Made by a program: the position numbers and the translations under genes
Shown: piece by piece, positions 24,041-33,416 of the stretch
Layout: every line of letters begins with the position of its first letter
How positions within the stretch are numbered: the stretch's first letter is position 1
Notes under the pieces: generated by a model
Seen by the model: the letters and a program-made list of their open reading frames with translations, nothing else
The model's database searches: none
Told to the model about the DNA's origin: nothing
NCBI GenBank assembly: GCA_964403335.1
Contig: CAYOFI010000013.1
Span: 1 to 43,387, forward strand
DNA: 43,387 nt
Source: CAZYAK01 sp964403335
Lineage (GTDB): Bacteria > Patescibacteriota > Gracilibacteria > Peribacterales > Peribacteraceae
Direction: 5' to 3'

Positions 24041-27000
24041 ATGATCCACTCTCTCTTCTCCACCGGCTTCCGCGCTCCCGAACGGGAGACACGTTTGTGC
24101 CAACAGGTCCCGGGCGCCCCCGGTACGGCACCCGGCACGTCCGGACCCAAGGAAGGATTCTCCGAGAGATTGGTGCATTTGAATACGGGTCTGCAGTACT
24201 TTTTCAAGGAAGCCTTCAATACCGTCACGTTTTCCACGGACCTCTCGGAAAAAACGCGCAGCAATATGATGGACGAGCGGCAGTGGATTCAGGGATTCCA
24301 GGACACACTTTTTGACCCCAAGAAAAGTCCTGCAGCGCCCAAAGGTGAACATGGCCCGCGCGAGTACCTCCTTTCTTTGGATCAATCAGACCGCGCACTC
24401 GCCTTTGTGAAGTTCGTGCACGCGATGATTCCGCATGGTATCCGCAATGACGCTGTCAAAGGCGTCTTGCTCAACGGCTTCCCCGCTTTGAAAGCCAAAG
24501 ATGTCGCAGGCCTGACACCAGAAGAAGCACTCAAGCAAATCAGCGGGGCTGCGAATGAAGTGAAGATCAAAAAAATCACGAGCACCCTCATGCTGCTCAC
24601 GGGACAGAAAAGCACCACGGACGCGGCTGAGAAAGCTCTGGCCATGGAAACATTGCGGGAGTTCTACCCCAAGCCGCCCAGCACGCAGATCGGGCATTTG
24701 TACCAAGACTACGTGGATGCCGTGCGTGAATTGCGCGCGTTGCCCACGCAGCCCAGCAAAGTACAACTGACCGATGTCGCTTTCCTCCGGCAGAAATTGC
24801 CGCCGGGCCGCTTGCGCGCGTACATGCAGTTGGCGGATGAGCCCGAAGCGCGTGCACGCGTGGAGGAGGTGGCGAAAATCGCCGAGCAGCGCGAGAAAGA
24901 CCAGCAGACACTGCGCCTGCAATCGCAACGCGATCTGCACATCATAGATTTGGCGATGCGCAAAAACCTGGAAAATGCCAAACGCACGCCGCTGGAAAAC
25001 TGGGACCGCCAGTCGCCGGAAACGCAATTCATGATCGGCGCGGCTTTGGCTGTCGGCGCGTACTTCATGCTCACTTCCAAGAACAAAGCCGTGGCGTGGA
25101 CACCGTGGGTTTTGGGGGGCATCTGGGGCTATATGACGCTGATCCAGGGGAACGACAAAGCATTGAACGACATGCTGAATTTCGGCCAAGAGGCCGTGAA
25201 CACGGTTGGCAGCGGCATAAAAGGCATCGGCAGTACTTTGGGATGGGTCAAGTCTTCCGAGGGCCAGTCCATGCTGGAGCGCCTCTCCAAGATGGAAGAT
25301 TTCTTCAACACGCGCGCCTTCGAAAAAATCTATCCCTCCGCCGTGGCATTCACCACGCTCGCCGAGGTGCAGCTGAAACACCTGGCATTGGCCCTGCACC
25401 CCGCAGGCAACGGTTTTGTGTTCAGCGCGGGCAAGGGCCACGCCGCGACGGAAGAAATGGACGGCATCATCAAGCGCCGGGGTTACGACCGCAACGCCGT
25501 CTATTCGTACATCAACAACGGCAGAGTGGAAGTGACGCGCGCCCTCACCAGCACGTTCTTCGTCCTCGGCTCCCGCGATTCGCAATACCAAGCCGATGCC
25601 AAAGAAGTGGAAGATGCCCGTCGCAAACTTGCGACCACCAATAATGCCGTCCCCTCTTATGGCGATATCACCGATCCTAAAATCCGTGGTAAATACATCA
25701 ACATCGTCCGCCGCGGGTTGGAGATGGCTCAAGAAAAACCGTACAACGGGATGACGTTTGCAGGACTGGTGGAGACGATGATGCAAACGCCTGAACGCAA
25801 GCGCTATCAGATGGATACGGCGGAAGAAATTGGTACGTACCTTGATGCCGCCGGGAACCATAAGACTGAATTGGCTTTGTATACAGGCAGTAATAAGGAA
25901 TTGGATAAGGATACAGCAAGGGAGAAAAAGAACTTCTCTGAGGAGCTTGTCGGAAAGGAATGGACGGAATTCCTCAACAACATCGCGCCCATCATGTTGC
26001 ATAAGAGCGCAAAAGACAGACTACAGACGCATTTTGAGGAAATTTGGAAAGTCGCGACCACGGGAACCGTACAGGAAAAATTACAAGCCACGGAACGCCT
26101 GAAGTACGTCACCTTAGTGGCAGCGGTCCGCAACACTGCCCTTCCTCTTGATCAAGATGAGATCGACAAAAACGTCATCCCGGAAGTGTCCGTGAGGGAA
26201 GCCGGCGGCATCATCAAATATCTGCTGAAACTTGGAGAAGGAACGCTAAACTGGGCCAACGAAAACATTCTCACGGTTTCCGGTAGATTTACTGCTGTCA
26301 GAGACCTCAACAGCGTCAAAGCGTTCCTGCAAGACGGCAGTTGGAAGACATTCGGGACGATGGAAAGCTTGAACAAGCGCGGATTCGGATTGCTCATCGC
26401 GCGTCTGGAACACTTCCGCAAGAAGTTCAATGAAGCGCGCGACCGCGGCATCCCCGGCCCCGTGGCGCACAACAACAACGTGGCGCGTGCGGCAGAAATC
26501 ATTCTGGATAAGCAGATCAAGAAGGATGCAAATTACTTGAAAAGATTTGGCGACAACAGGGACGCAGCTATTGCTGCCATAAAAACCGCACTTATCGGGA
26601 ACAACACGTCACTCGTCAGCCAGCTCACGCAGGACCGCTATCTTGACCAGATCAATAATCTGGAACAGTACTTCGCTCAGCGCATTGCCAACTCCGTGGT
26701 GCTCGCATTTCTGACGGATCACCGCAAGAACGGCGCTCATGAGTTGAGCAAAACCTTGGAAGACCGTGTCCTCTCGCCCATCGAAGAAAGGAATTTGGTC
26801 AAAGAGCTCGACGAAGTCTACGAAAAATTAGTGGAAAATGTGAACGATCCGACAGTGGGCACGGTGGCGCGCGCGGAGGTCATCTCCGAACTGGAATGGG
26901 CGGATAAAGTGACCGTCGCCATCCTTACAGGTCGCGACGTCAGCAAGTCCGATGACGCGAATGCGTCCCACCAGGATGCCATCCGGCTAGCACGCCTGTA

Positions 27001-27631
27001 CGCGATGATCGATCCGAACGCCATGCCCGCAGGGGCCGGCAATCAAGAAGCGATCATTCAAGGAAAAATCAAAACGATTGTGGAAACATTCGCGCTCACC
27101 TGGAGTAAGAGATATCTCGCTCAACAGACGGGTATCGCAGATATCGAAACGCCCCTAGCGAACGCAAGAACAAACGAACAAGCGGCAAGAAAACTTCTGG
27201 CCGCTGCGCGTACAGCTCTTGATACAGAAGTAAAAAAGAGAAAATGGACGCAGTATTTCAACATCGCTACGCGTGATCCAGTACTCGAAGCGGCAATTAC
27301 CGCCAAACAAGCGGACGTGAACACGCAACTTGTGAATGTTGAAACAGCAACCAAAGCCACGCAGGAGCTGCAGAAAAAATTCAATGAGGCAAACAGAGGA
27401 TTCGAATCCATCAAGGGCATGCCGCAATTCGGCAAGGACGCTATTGCGCAGCTGGAACAGAGCGTTCGTCTGCTCAACCAGCAAGATGAAACCATCAACA
27501 TCACTCATCCAGCCCCGCTTCCGCCTCCGCCTGCCGTGCCTCCGGTTCCACCTGCCGCACCCATAGTCAAACCGGTCAAAATCTCCGTGATTCTCGAACA
27601 GATCAAGAAAGGCGAACCGATCGTCCCATAA
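24041..27631 (+). CDS. Very large hypothetical protein with central membrane segments, 1196 aa
   Basis: The N-terminal 320 residues are mostly helical, including ARVEEVAKIAEQREKDQQ. Two hydrophobic segments lie at about 327-370 (FMIGAALAVGAYFML, WVLGGIWGYMTLI). About 650 further helical residues follow, then a coiled-coil-like stretch (about 1020-1150, rich in Ala, Thr, Lys and Glu), a Pro run (about 1155-1175) and the end KGEPIVP. There is no signal peptide and no enzyme motif I recognise. The ATG at 24041 lies 11 nt after the 426-aa gene. The gene converges on the 958-aa gene with 27 nt between the stops and no clear terminator. It is probably part of a lineage-specific membrane complex with its neighbours. 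Confidence 0.8.
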   Translation: MIHSLFSTGFRAPERETRLCQQVPGAPGTAPGTSGPKEGFSERLVHLNTGLQYFFKEAFNTVTFSTDLSEKTRSNMMDERQWIQGFQDTLFDPKKSPAAPKGEHGPREYLLSLDQSDRALAFVKFVHAMIPHGIRNDAVKGVLLNGFPALKAKDVAGLTPEEALKQISGAANEVKIKKITSTLMLLTGQKSTTDAAEKALAMETLREFYPKPPSTQIGHLYQDYVDAVRELRALPTQPSKVQLTDVAFLRQKLPPGRLRAYMQLADEPEARARVEEVAKIAEQREKDQQTLRLQSQRDLHIIDLAMRKNLENAKRTPLENWDRQSPETQFMIGAALAVGAYFMLTSKNKAVAWTPWVLGGIWGYMTLIQGNDKALNDMLNFGQEAVNTVGSGIKGIGSTLGWVKSSEGQSMLERLSKMEDFFNTRAFEKIYPSAVAFTTLAEVQLKHLALALHPAGNGFVFSAGKGHAATEEMDGIIKRRGYDRNAVYSYINNGRVEVTRALTSTFFVLGSRDSQYQADAKEVEDARRKLATTNNAVPSYGDITDPKIRGKYINIVRRGLEMAQEKPYNGMTFAGLVETMMQTPERKRYQMDTAEEIGTYLDAAGNHKTELALYTGSNKELDKDTAREKKNFSEELVGKEWTEFLNNIAPIMLHKSAKDRLQTHFEEIWKVATTGTVQEKLQATERLKYVTLVAAVRNTALPLDQDEIDKNVIPEVSVREAGGIIKYLLKLGEGTLNWANENILTVSGRFTAVRDLNSVKAFLQDGSWKTFGTMESLNKRGFGLLIARLEHFRKKFNEARDRGIPGPVAHNNNVARAAEIILDKQIKKDANYLKRFGDNRDAAIAAIKTALIGNNTSLVSQLTQDRYLDQINNLEQYFAQRIANSVVLAFLTDHRKNGAHELSKTLEDRVLSPIEERNLVKELDEVYEKLVENVNDPTVGTVARAEVISELEWADKVTVAILTGRDVSKSDDANASHQDAIRLARLYAMIDPNAMPAGAGNQEAIIQGKIKTIVETFALTWSKRYLAQQTGIADIETPLANARTNEQAARKLLAAARTALDTEVKKRKWTQYFNIATRDPVLEAAITAKQADVNTQLVNVETATKATQELQKKFNEANRGFESIKGMPQFGKDAIAQLEQSVRLLNQQDETINITHPAPLPPPPAVPPVPPAAPIVKPVKISVILEQIKKGEPIVP

Positions 27632-27658
27632 GACCAAAAAGAGAGCTATCGAACGTCG

Positions 27659-30535
27659 TCACTTCTTCTCCTTTGGTTTTGGCTTCTTGCCCGTGTACAC
27701 CTCATAGAAGAAGTCCTTTACCCCTCCCCACATGCTGCCCAAGACCGAATCGCGCGTCTTTTTGCTCTTCTGCAACTGTACGATCTCTTTGTATGCGCGG
27801 TGGGAGATGTGCTCCGCAGAGGCTGGGCCCTCGTCGGCGGCAAATGTCGCGTACTCGCTCTCCAAGGCAGCATTGGCGACTTCTTGGTACTTGCCCATGT
27901 CGGCATGAACGCCTGCGGATGCGGCCATGTCCGCGGAGACATTTTCCGCCAGCTCATTGGCCGCATGCAACACCAAGGCTCCGTGCATCTTCTGCATCAA
28001 TTTCACCAAAGCAGGAGTCGGCTTCAGGCATCCGGGATGCTGGGGATCGTCTTTTTCCGGGGGTTCGTACTCGGTCATGAAGCGCAATTCAAAATATTTG
28101 TGCTTCACTTCCTCCACATCGAATTTGCCTTGTTCGAACGTATCGCTTTCGGAGATACCGATTTCTTCCAGCACATTTTTCTCGTATTCCAGATAGGCGC
28201 TGCGTGACGGGAAGAAATAACGATAGACGGCTGCGCCGGCCACACCGATTCCCGCAACGATGTAATCTATTCCTCCAGTATAAGCTGCACTGATCAAGGC
28301 CGTTGTTCCTCCGGCCAACACTTGCAACGTCTTGCGCAAACCGCTAATGAATTTGTCCGAGAAACCGGCTGCCTTCAGCCACGGACCCAGCTTACTGTCC
28401 GTCAGCCACGAAGCTCCTTTCACCGCAGCCAATACCGCAAGTAAGGTAATTGCCGCCGGCGCCATCACTGCGATTCCGGGTATGCCCACGGAAGGCAACA
28501 ACCCCAGCGTTGGCGTTCCCACGGCAGCGATGGCTGGCACGGTAATCGCGCCTGCAACAGCCAAAGAAACCTGCGCACGGTCAGCCCATTTTTTACTCAA
28601 GTATGAAGCAAATCCGCGTGCAAGCGCGACACCCGCCGCAGCACCCACAAATGGCAAAGCGACAGTAATAGCACCTTGCGCCATCGCCAACCATTCCAAA
28701 GCAGCAATGCCCGGAATCTGCAATGCTGTCACCCCCGCGAACACCCCCACGCCCGTTCCCACCACAGGCGCGGCATTGCGCACTGCCTCACTTGTTTGCG
28801 GATCTTCAATGTCATTGGATAGGTATTCGCCTATAAGCTGTCCCGCTCCTCTGCCCGCCAACGCCGCAAGAAGCGGCGCGCCCGCCGTGGCCAGATACGT
28901 GCTTAACTCAAGAGAGAGAAGGCTTCCCAATACCACCTCAGCCGCCGGTGCCAGTGCCGCGTTCGCGGCGACCGCTCCCACGCCCATAGTGATGGCTCCA
29001 TCAACCGCGGATTCGGGCACCGGGCGTTCGGCATCGAATTCCCGACGCGCTTCCCACTCGGACACAGGATCGGGAAGATCATGTTCCGCCAACTCCTCGC
29101 GTTGCTCAGTAGACTCCGTAGATTCCATCAAGCGCTTGCGATTGAGGGCGATCACCTGTTCAATGCGCCCCTCGGGCTGGCTTTCGCCTTCCATTTTGTT
29201 GCGGACGGCTTTATCGATGATGCGCAAACACGCGGCATTTCCTTCCACACCCTTCTGCTTTTTTACGGATTTCATCAGTTCGGCATATTCCGCGCTCTCT
29301 TTCAGCGCACCCTCCTTGGAGTTCGCAAAATATTCGCGGATTTCCGCGGCTATCGCCTTGAAATCCGTCTTTGTGGTGAGCGCATCCATCTCCACAGCCA
29401 CATGGTGCGGACCGCCAAGAACAAACAGATGCTCCAGCGTGTGCAATGTATCCAAATCAACATCCGCCTCATAAAGACCGTGCAATACATGCCCTAATGC
29501 CTCCCCGCGCTCGTCCAGTTGCCCGATAACTGTTTCGATCTTTTCCAGATCTTTTTCCTTACTTCTCTTCAAGTCTAAAAGCTCCTGTGCCAGGACAGCG
29601 TCCTTGGCTGTCATCGCATTACGATAGTCCGTCGTTACATCTTTAATTTCCTGATCCATTTTTTTCTTATCCGCCTCCAATTCGGCATACGATCGCTTAC
29701 CTCGCCAAGAAACTGTGGTGAAATGCTCCAAGTGATGCAATCCTTCGGCGATCCCTTTGCGCACGCGCAACTGATCCGCCGTCAAACCCGCAGGACGCAC
29801 TTCATCGATCAAGGTTTCGTCTTGCGACAAATATTGCAACGCAAAGTACAACAAGCGCTGGTCTTTCGCCGTGCATACGCCCCGCAGAAGCTTGTGCTCA
29901 TCGGTAGAAGGGTCTGTAAGAGTCTCTGGAAGCACAAAAGGAGCAAGCTGCCTGTTTGGGGGGCGTCCCAGCTCGCGGTACAACTCCTCCGCCATCTCTT
30001 CCCACTGACTCGCGTTCAGAATGGGAGGGGCAATACACGTATTCGCAGCCCTTCCGTTGCTTCGCAATGCATCAAGCGTTTCCTCTTGGTTTTTTGCGTC
30101 CGCGACATCCGCCACACGCTGCACCAATTCCCGAAGACGCACGGTGCGCCTCGTGCCGCCCACGCGCACAACCACCGGATCTTCCATCATGGGCCGGTTC
30201 AGCGACTGGAATTCATCACGTTTCAATGCCTGGAAGACGAATTCACGGATGGCTTCGCGCGCCTCATCGTGATCTTTCAAATCTTTTCCTTTGGAAACGC
30301 GGTTCCAAATTCCCTCCAGATCCTTAACCTCCCACATCACGGCATTTCCGAGCACATTTCCTATGGACTCCCGTGTGCTCGCAATCATCGTGGCCAGGTG
30401 CTCCAGGACTTCCTGTTGCCCCTCGATCGTACTGGCCAGATTCACCACATCAGCGGGCAAGAGCGGCGCAAGGACGCTCAATAATTCCGATGTGCTCCGT
30501 TGCTCTGCCTGTTTGCTGGGTCTGTGGAGTGCCAT
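27659..30535 (-). CDS. Large multi-pass membrane protein, 958 aa
   Basis: The N-terminal half (1-510) is soluble and helical, with a coiled coil near 285-345 (ELEADKKKMDQEIKDV). Residues about 515-780 form a cluster of eight or more Ala/Gly-rich hydrophobic segments (GVGAVAANAALAPAAEVVLG, GIAVMAPAAITLLAVLAAV). The C-terminal 180 residues are soluble and end PKPKEKK. No known transporter motif is seen. A consensus -10 nine nucleotides before ATG 30535 supports the start. It lies in a block with other unrecognised large proteins and may form the membrane part of an assembly with them; this is inference from location only. Confidence 0.8.
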   Translation of the reverse strand: MALHRPSKQAEQRSTSELLSVLAPLLPADVVNLASTIEGQQEVLEHLATMIASTRESIGNVLGNAVMWEVKDLEGIWNRVSKGKDLKDHDEAREAIREFVFQALKRDEFQSLNRPMMEDPVVVRVGGTRRTVRLRELVQRVADVADAKNQEETLDALRSNGRAANTCIAPPILNASQWEEMAEELYRELGRPPNRQLAPFVLPETLTDPSTDEHKLLRGVCTAKDQRLLYFALQYLSQDETLIDEVRPAGLTADQLRVRKGIAEGLHHLEHFTTVSWRGKRSYAELEADKKKMDQEIKDVTTDYRNAMTAKDAVLAQELLDLKRSKEKDLEKIETVIGQLDERGEALGHVLHGLYEADVDLDTLHTLEHLFVLGGPHHVAVEMDALTTKTDFKAIAAEIREYFANSKEGALKESAEYAELMKSVKKQKGVEGNAACLRIIDKAVRNKMEGESQPEGRIEQVIALNRKRLMESTESTEQREELAEHDLPDPVSEWEARREFDAERPVPESAVDGAITMGVGAVAANAALAPAAEVVLGSLLSLELSTYLATAGAPLLAALAGRGAGQLIGEYLSNDIEDPQTSEAVRNAAPVVGTGVGVFAGVTALQIPGIAALEWLAMAQGAITVALPFVGAAAGVALARGFASYLSKKWADRAQVSLAVAGAITVPAIAAVGTPTLGLLPSVGIPGIAVMAPAAITLLAVLAAVKGASWLTDSKLGPWLKAAGFSDKFISGLRKTLQVLAGGTTALISAAYTGGIDYIVAGIGVAGAAVYRYFFPSRSAYLEYEKNVLEEIGISESDTFEQGKFDVEEVKHKYFELRFMTEYEPPEKDDPQHPGCLKPTPALVKLMQKMHGALVLHAANELAENVSADMAASAGVHADMGKYQEVANAALESEYATFAADEGPASAEHISHRAYKEIVQLQKSKKTRDSVLGSMWGGVKDFFYEVYTGKKPKPKEKK

Positions 30536-30544
30536 ACAAGTTAT

Positions 30545-30573
30545 ATTATAACATAATAGTATTATTATTACAA
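30545..30573 (-). promoter_or_regulatory. Promoter of the 958-aa gene
   Basis: TTGTAA (30573-30568), 17-nt AT-only spacer region, TATAAT (30550-30545), nine nucleotides to ATG 30535. Confidence 0.7.
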
Positions 30574-30593
30574 TATCTCAAGAAGTACCCTGT

Positions 30594-32723
30594 TTAATGA
30601 GCAGGAGGGTGTCCATGATCGTCTGCCGGGTGGTCACCCGCTCCGTGTCCGGGCGCATGATCCGCACCATGGCCGCCATGATCGTCGTGCCCGTGATCCC
30701 CGTCTTTTTTATGGTCGTCTCCATGGGGGGCTTCTTTCTTTTTTGCTTTCTTGGGTGCGCCGCCACCCGCCTTGCGCTTTGCAGGCTTTTCTTCGCCGGT
30801 CAGGAACTTCCATGCCAATTGGGCCGTTGTACCGGCGGATTGTTCCAATTTTTTGGCGACGGCCTCCCTGGCTTTCTCCTTCGGCACAGGAGCGAATTTT
30901 CCCGGACGAGCGGCGGGCGCATCACCCTTTTTATGACCCTGCCCTTCACCGGCACCTGACTCGTTCGGCTCATCGGCCTTCTTTTTTTTGGTGCCATGCG
31001 GCTCGTCCCCATGTGCATCTTCTGCTTCTGCACCTATCTCGGCGGAGACATCTGCCTCACCTTCCTTCTTTTTTTCCGTGCGATGCTCATCTTTTCTATG
31101 AGCGCCTTCTTTCTTAGGACCACCTGAGGCCTGGCTTACCTTGTCTTTTTTCTTCGGTACAAGTCTGCAAGATTGGAGAACGCGCTGCAAATCCCGCAAA
31201 ATCTGCACCAAATCATTTCGTTCATTACCCCTCAATAAAACCAACCATTCCGACGGATCAGCAAAATTCAATTTTTCAGGCAGCCGTCGTTTCAGCTCAA
31301 CCAAGATTCCGTACAATAATCGGGCGATTTCTGGATTCTTCGGTGCAAGATGCTCGGCAAGCAACGGATTCGCGTTTTCTGAATATTCGGGGTCATCCAC
31401 CGAAGGCAAATGCGGAAGAATTTCTTTCCACACAACGCTCATGGGAGTTCTTTCTGCGACCAAGCACGACTCGATCAGTGTATAGATGTCGTCTTGACGC
31501 TCATGCGCCTGAGGAGTTTTTCCAGGCTTTTTTCCCGGTTGTTTCGGAGCCGGTTTTTCCGGTTGTTTTCCGGGCGGTGTGGGACGAGTGGGTTTCCTCG
31601 TCGTGGAGGACGGCTCGTCTTTATCTGCGGTCTCTTCGGGTTTCTCGCTTTTCTTGGGCTGAGGCGTCCAACCAAACAACAGCTTTGCAAGCCCTTGGAC
31701 AAGCTCCACGGTACGCGGATCATTTTTCTTTTTACCCAATGCATTCCACCAACCGGTCCAATCGCGAGGAACCAGCAACTCATCAATACGCGGAACGCCA
31801 TCTTTCAACTGACTCAAATGGACTGCGAAATCCCAAAATGCCTTCAGAATTTCCTGCCACGCAACTGGTGAAAATTTGGAATCCGTAAGACCATTTTTTG
31901 CCAAAAGATCAGATACACGATCGCGACTGACAGTCATGCATGCCTCCCCCACGCTCACGATCCACCGTGCCTGCTCAATGGGATTAGTTGGTAACTCGAT
32001 TGCAGGGGTTTCATCCAACGGAACAACGGCGGACCCCGCTTCATCGTCCTCGGACACGTCGTCGGATTCGGCGTCATCCACAAGATCCAATGAAAAGGGC
32101 TTAAAATCTTTCAAACGACGGAGTTCAGCTAACAAGCGGGATATTGCGTCTCGAATGGCGAACACATCCTTCCCAGAAGGCTGCTCATCCACTCCCAAAA
32201 ATCCGCCCGCGCAACGGTCTAAATTTCTAACGGACTCTACGAATTCTTTGTCCTCGGAGTAGGGACACTTATTGGATTTCAGCCAGTCAAGATAGTCGCC
32301 CCCATCAAAAGCCAGAAAACCTGCGGCTTCGTTCCAAATTTTCCTTCCCCACTCAAAACTTTGCAGTTCAGCAATAAGCTCCGCTGTTTTAGGGTCTTTT
32401 TGCCAGTCTGATCCGGAATCAGCCGTTTCCCCATCGGCAGATCCATCATCATCTTCGCTAGCGTCATCATCCAGGTTCGGCGCATCTAAATTCGTTTCAA
32501 AGATATCTCTCTCTTCCTCTCCGTCGTCGTTAGCACCGAGCGATAAGTCCACATCTTCATCATCATCAAAAGTCAGATCATCATCGCCATCTATGACCTC
32601 TTCTACCTCCTTGCGAACTTCTTCAGTCGTTTCACCAATAGGATCGGGCACATTCGGCAGTTGCGGCTCGTCCTCTGTACGATCTGGCCCTTCTTGGCGC
32701 GGCGGAAGTGTGTCACCAGCCAT
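30594..32723 (-). CDS. Acidic hypothetical protein with Lys-rich and His-rich tail, 709 aa
   Basis: ATG 32723 (MAGDTLPPRQEG) is used because a TATACT -10 box lies nine nucleotides before it, which rules out the upstream in-frame TTG. The first 110 residues are strongly acidic (DDDLTFDDDEDVD). Three or four helical segments with DPxTxELxxxL-type motifs follow, then a Pro/Lys linker (about 370-400). A Lys/Glu/Ala-rich region (about 535-660) leads to a His/Asp/Gly tail (HDDHGGHGADHAPGHG). There is no signal peptide or membrane segment. The tail resembles that of the 426-aa protein and may bind metals. Function unknown. Confidence 0.78.
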   Translation of the reverse strand: MAGDTLPPRQEGPDRTEDEPQLPNVPDPIGETTEEVRKEVEEVIDGDDDLTFDDDEDVDLSLGANDDGEEERDIFETNLDAPNLDDDASEDDDGSADGETADSGSDWQKDPKTAELIAELQSFEWGRKIWNEAAGFLAFDGGDYLDWLKSNKCPYSEDKEFVESVRNLDRCAGGFLGVDEQPSGKDVFAIRDAISRLLAELRRLKDFKPFSLDLVDDAESDDVSEDDEAGSAVVPLDETPAIELPTNPIEQARWIVSVGEACMTVSRDRVSDLLAKNGLTDSKFSPVAWQEILKAFWDFAVHLSQLKDGVPRIDELLVPRDWTGWWNALGKKKNDPRTVELVQGLAKLLFGWTPQPKKSEKPEETADKDEPSSTTRKPTRPTPPGKQPEKPAPKQPGKKPGKTPQAHERQDDIYTLIESCLVAERTPMSVVWKEILPHLPSVDDPEYSENANPLLAEHLAPKNPEIARLLYGILVELKRRLPEKLNFADPSEWLVLLRGNERNDLVQILRDLQRVLQSCRLVPKKKDKVSQASGGPKKEGAHRKDEHRTEKKKEGEADVSAEIGAEAEDAHGDEPHGTKKKKADEPNESGAGEGQGHKKGDAPAARPGKFAPVPKEKAREAVAKKLEQSAGTTAQLAWKFLTGEEKPAKRKAGGGAPKKAKKKEAPHGDDHKKDGDHGHDDHGGHGADHAPGHGAGDHPADDHGHPPAH

Positions 32724-32732
32724 ATTATGGAT

Positions 32733-32738
32733 AGTATA
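32733..32738 (-). promoter_or_regulatory. -10 box of the 709-aa gene
   Basis: TATACT on the minus strand, nine nucleotides before ATG 32723. The -35 is poor. It decides the start codon of the gene. Confidence 0.5.
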
Positions 32739-32830
32739 CACCAATTTGGCACAACTTGACTACCAGATTCATCAGTTTCTGATGCTAGTGCCCCTCTGGG
32801 CTTATTTCCGCGATTTTTAGACAAAGCCGC

Positions 32831-33412
32831 TTACTTCGACCACTTGTCCTGCTTCTGTGATGGCGAGGAATTCTGCGGACTGCGATCGGGATTCGCACTT
32901 GTACTCGGTTGCTTCAAGAAATCCTTCAACGCAGCAATTTCATTCGCATCCTGCCCTGAGCGTTGCGACTTCTCTTTTTCTTTGTCTTTCCGGTTGTCGA
33001 TCTTGTGGATTTCCAATTTGACCTGCTCGGCGCGGCTGTTGATTTCCCGCGCAACGGCCGCCATTTGTTCCTGCTGTACGGGCGACAACGGTTCGTTTGA
33101 AGCTCTGTATAATTCTTCCTGCCACGTTCTGTCGCGCTCGGCGATGGCGGAACGTTTCAGGGCAACGGCCTGTTCCTTCAGCGCATAAATTTCGGCGAGT
33201 TCTTTTTCCAAAGGACGAGGAAGCACCAAATCCTCGGCGTCACCCGCGCCATCGATGCAGGTCTGCACCTGGTCGTACGCCTGTTGCTGCCGCTGCAAAA
33301 GATTTTGCTTGGCCTTGTCCTCAAGCTGCTCAAATCCCACCGTTGCCTGCAAATCGTTCAACACTTCTTCTGCGGTGAGGGCGCCGGCGGATGGAGATGA
33401 TGCGGAACTCAT
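32831..33412 (-). CDS. Coiled-coil hypothetical protein, 193 aa
   Basis: It is rich in Gln, Glu, Lys and Ala throughout. Helices at about 15-50 (LQATVGFEQLEDKAKQNLLQ), 60-90 and 110-150 are likely coiled coils, and the tail is Ser/Pro/Gln-rich and disordered. There is no membrane segment. The ATG at 33412 is four nucleotides after the stop of the 412-aa gene, so they are co-transcribed. It may be a structural or adaptor partner of that protein. No family recognised. Confidence 0.75.
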   Translation of the reverse strand: MSSASSPSAGALTAEEVLNDLQATVGFEQLEDKAKQNLLQRQQQAYDQVQTCIDGAGDAEDLVLPRPLEKELAEIYALKEQAVALKRSAIAERDRTWQEELYRASNEPLSPVQQEQMAAVAREINSRAEQVKLEIHKIDNRKDKEKEKSQRSGQDANEIAALKDFLKQPSTSANPDRSPQNSSPSQKQDKWSK

Positions 33413-33416
33413 AGGA

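Noticed and set aside
24386..26002. Minus-strand open frame of 538 codons
   Set aside because: It is antisense to the 1196-aa gene; composition is His/Phe/Arg-rich and unlike its neighbours.
28332..29474. Plus-strand open frame of 380 codons rich in Ser/Ala
   Set aside because: It is antisense to the 958-aa membrane protein; the Ser/Ala content mirrors that gene's Ala/Gly codons.
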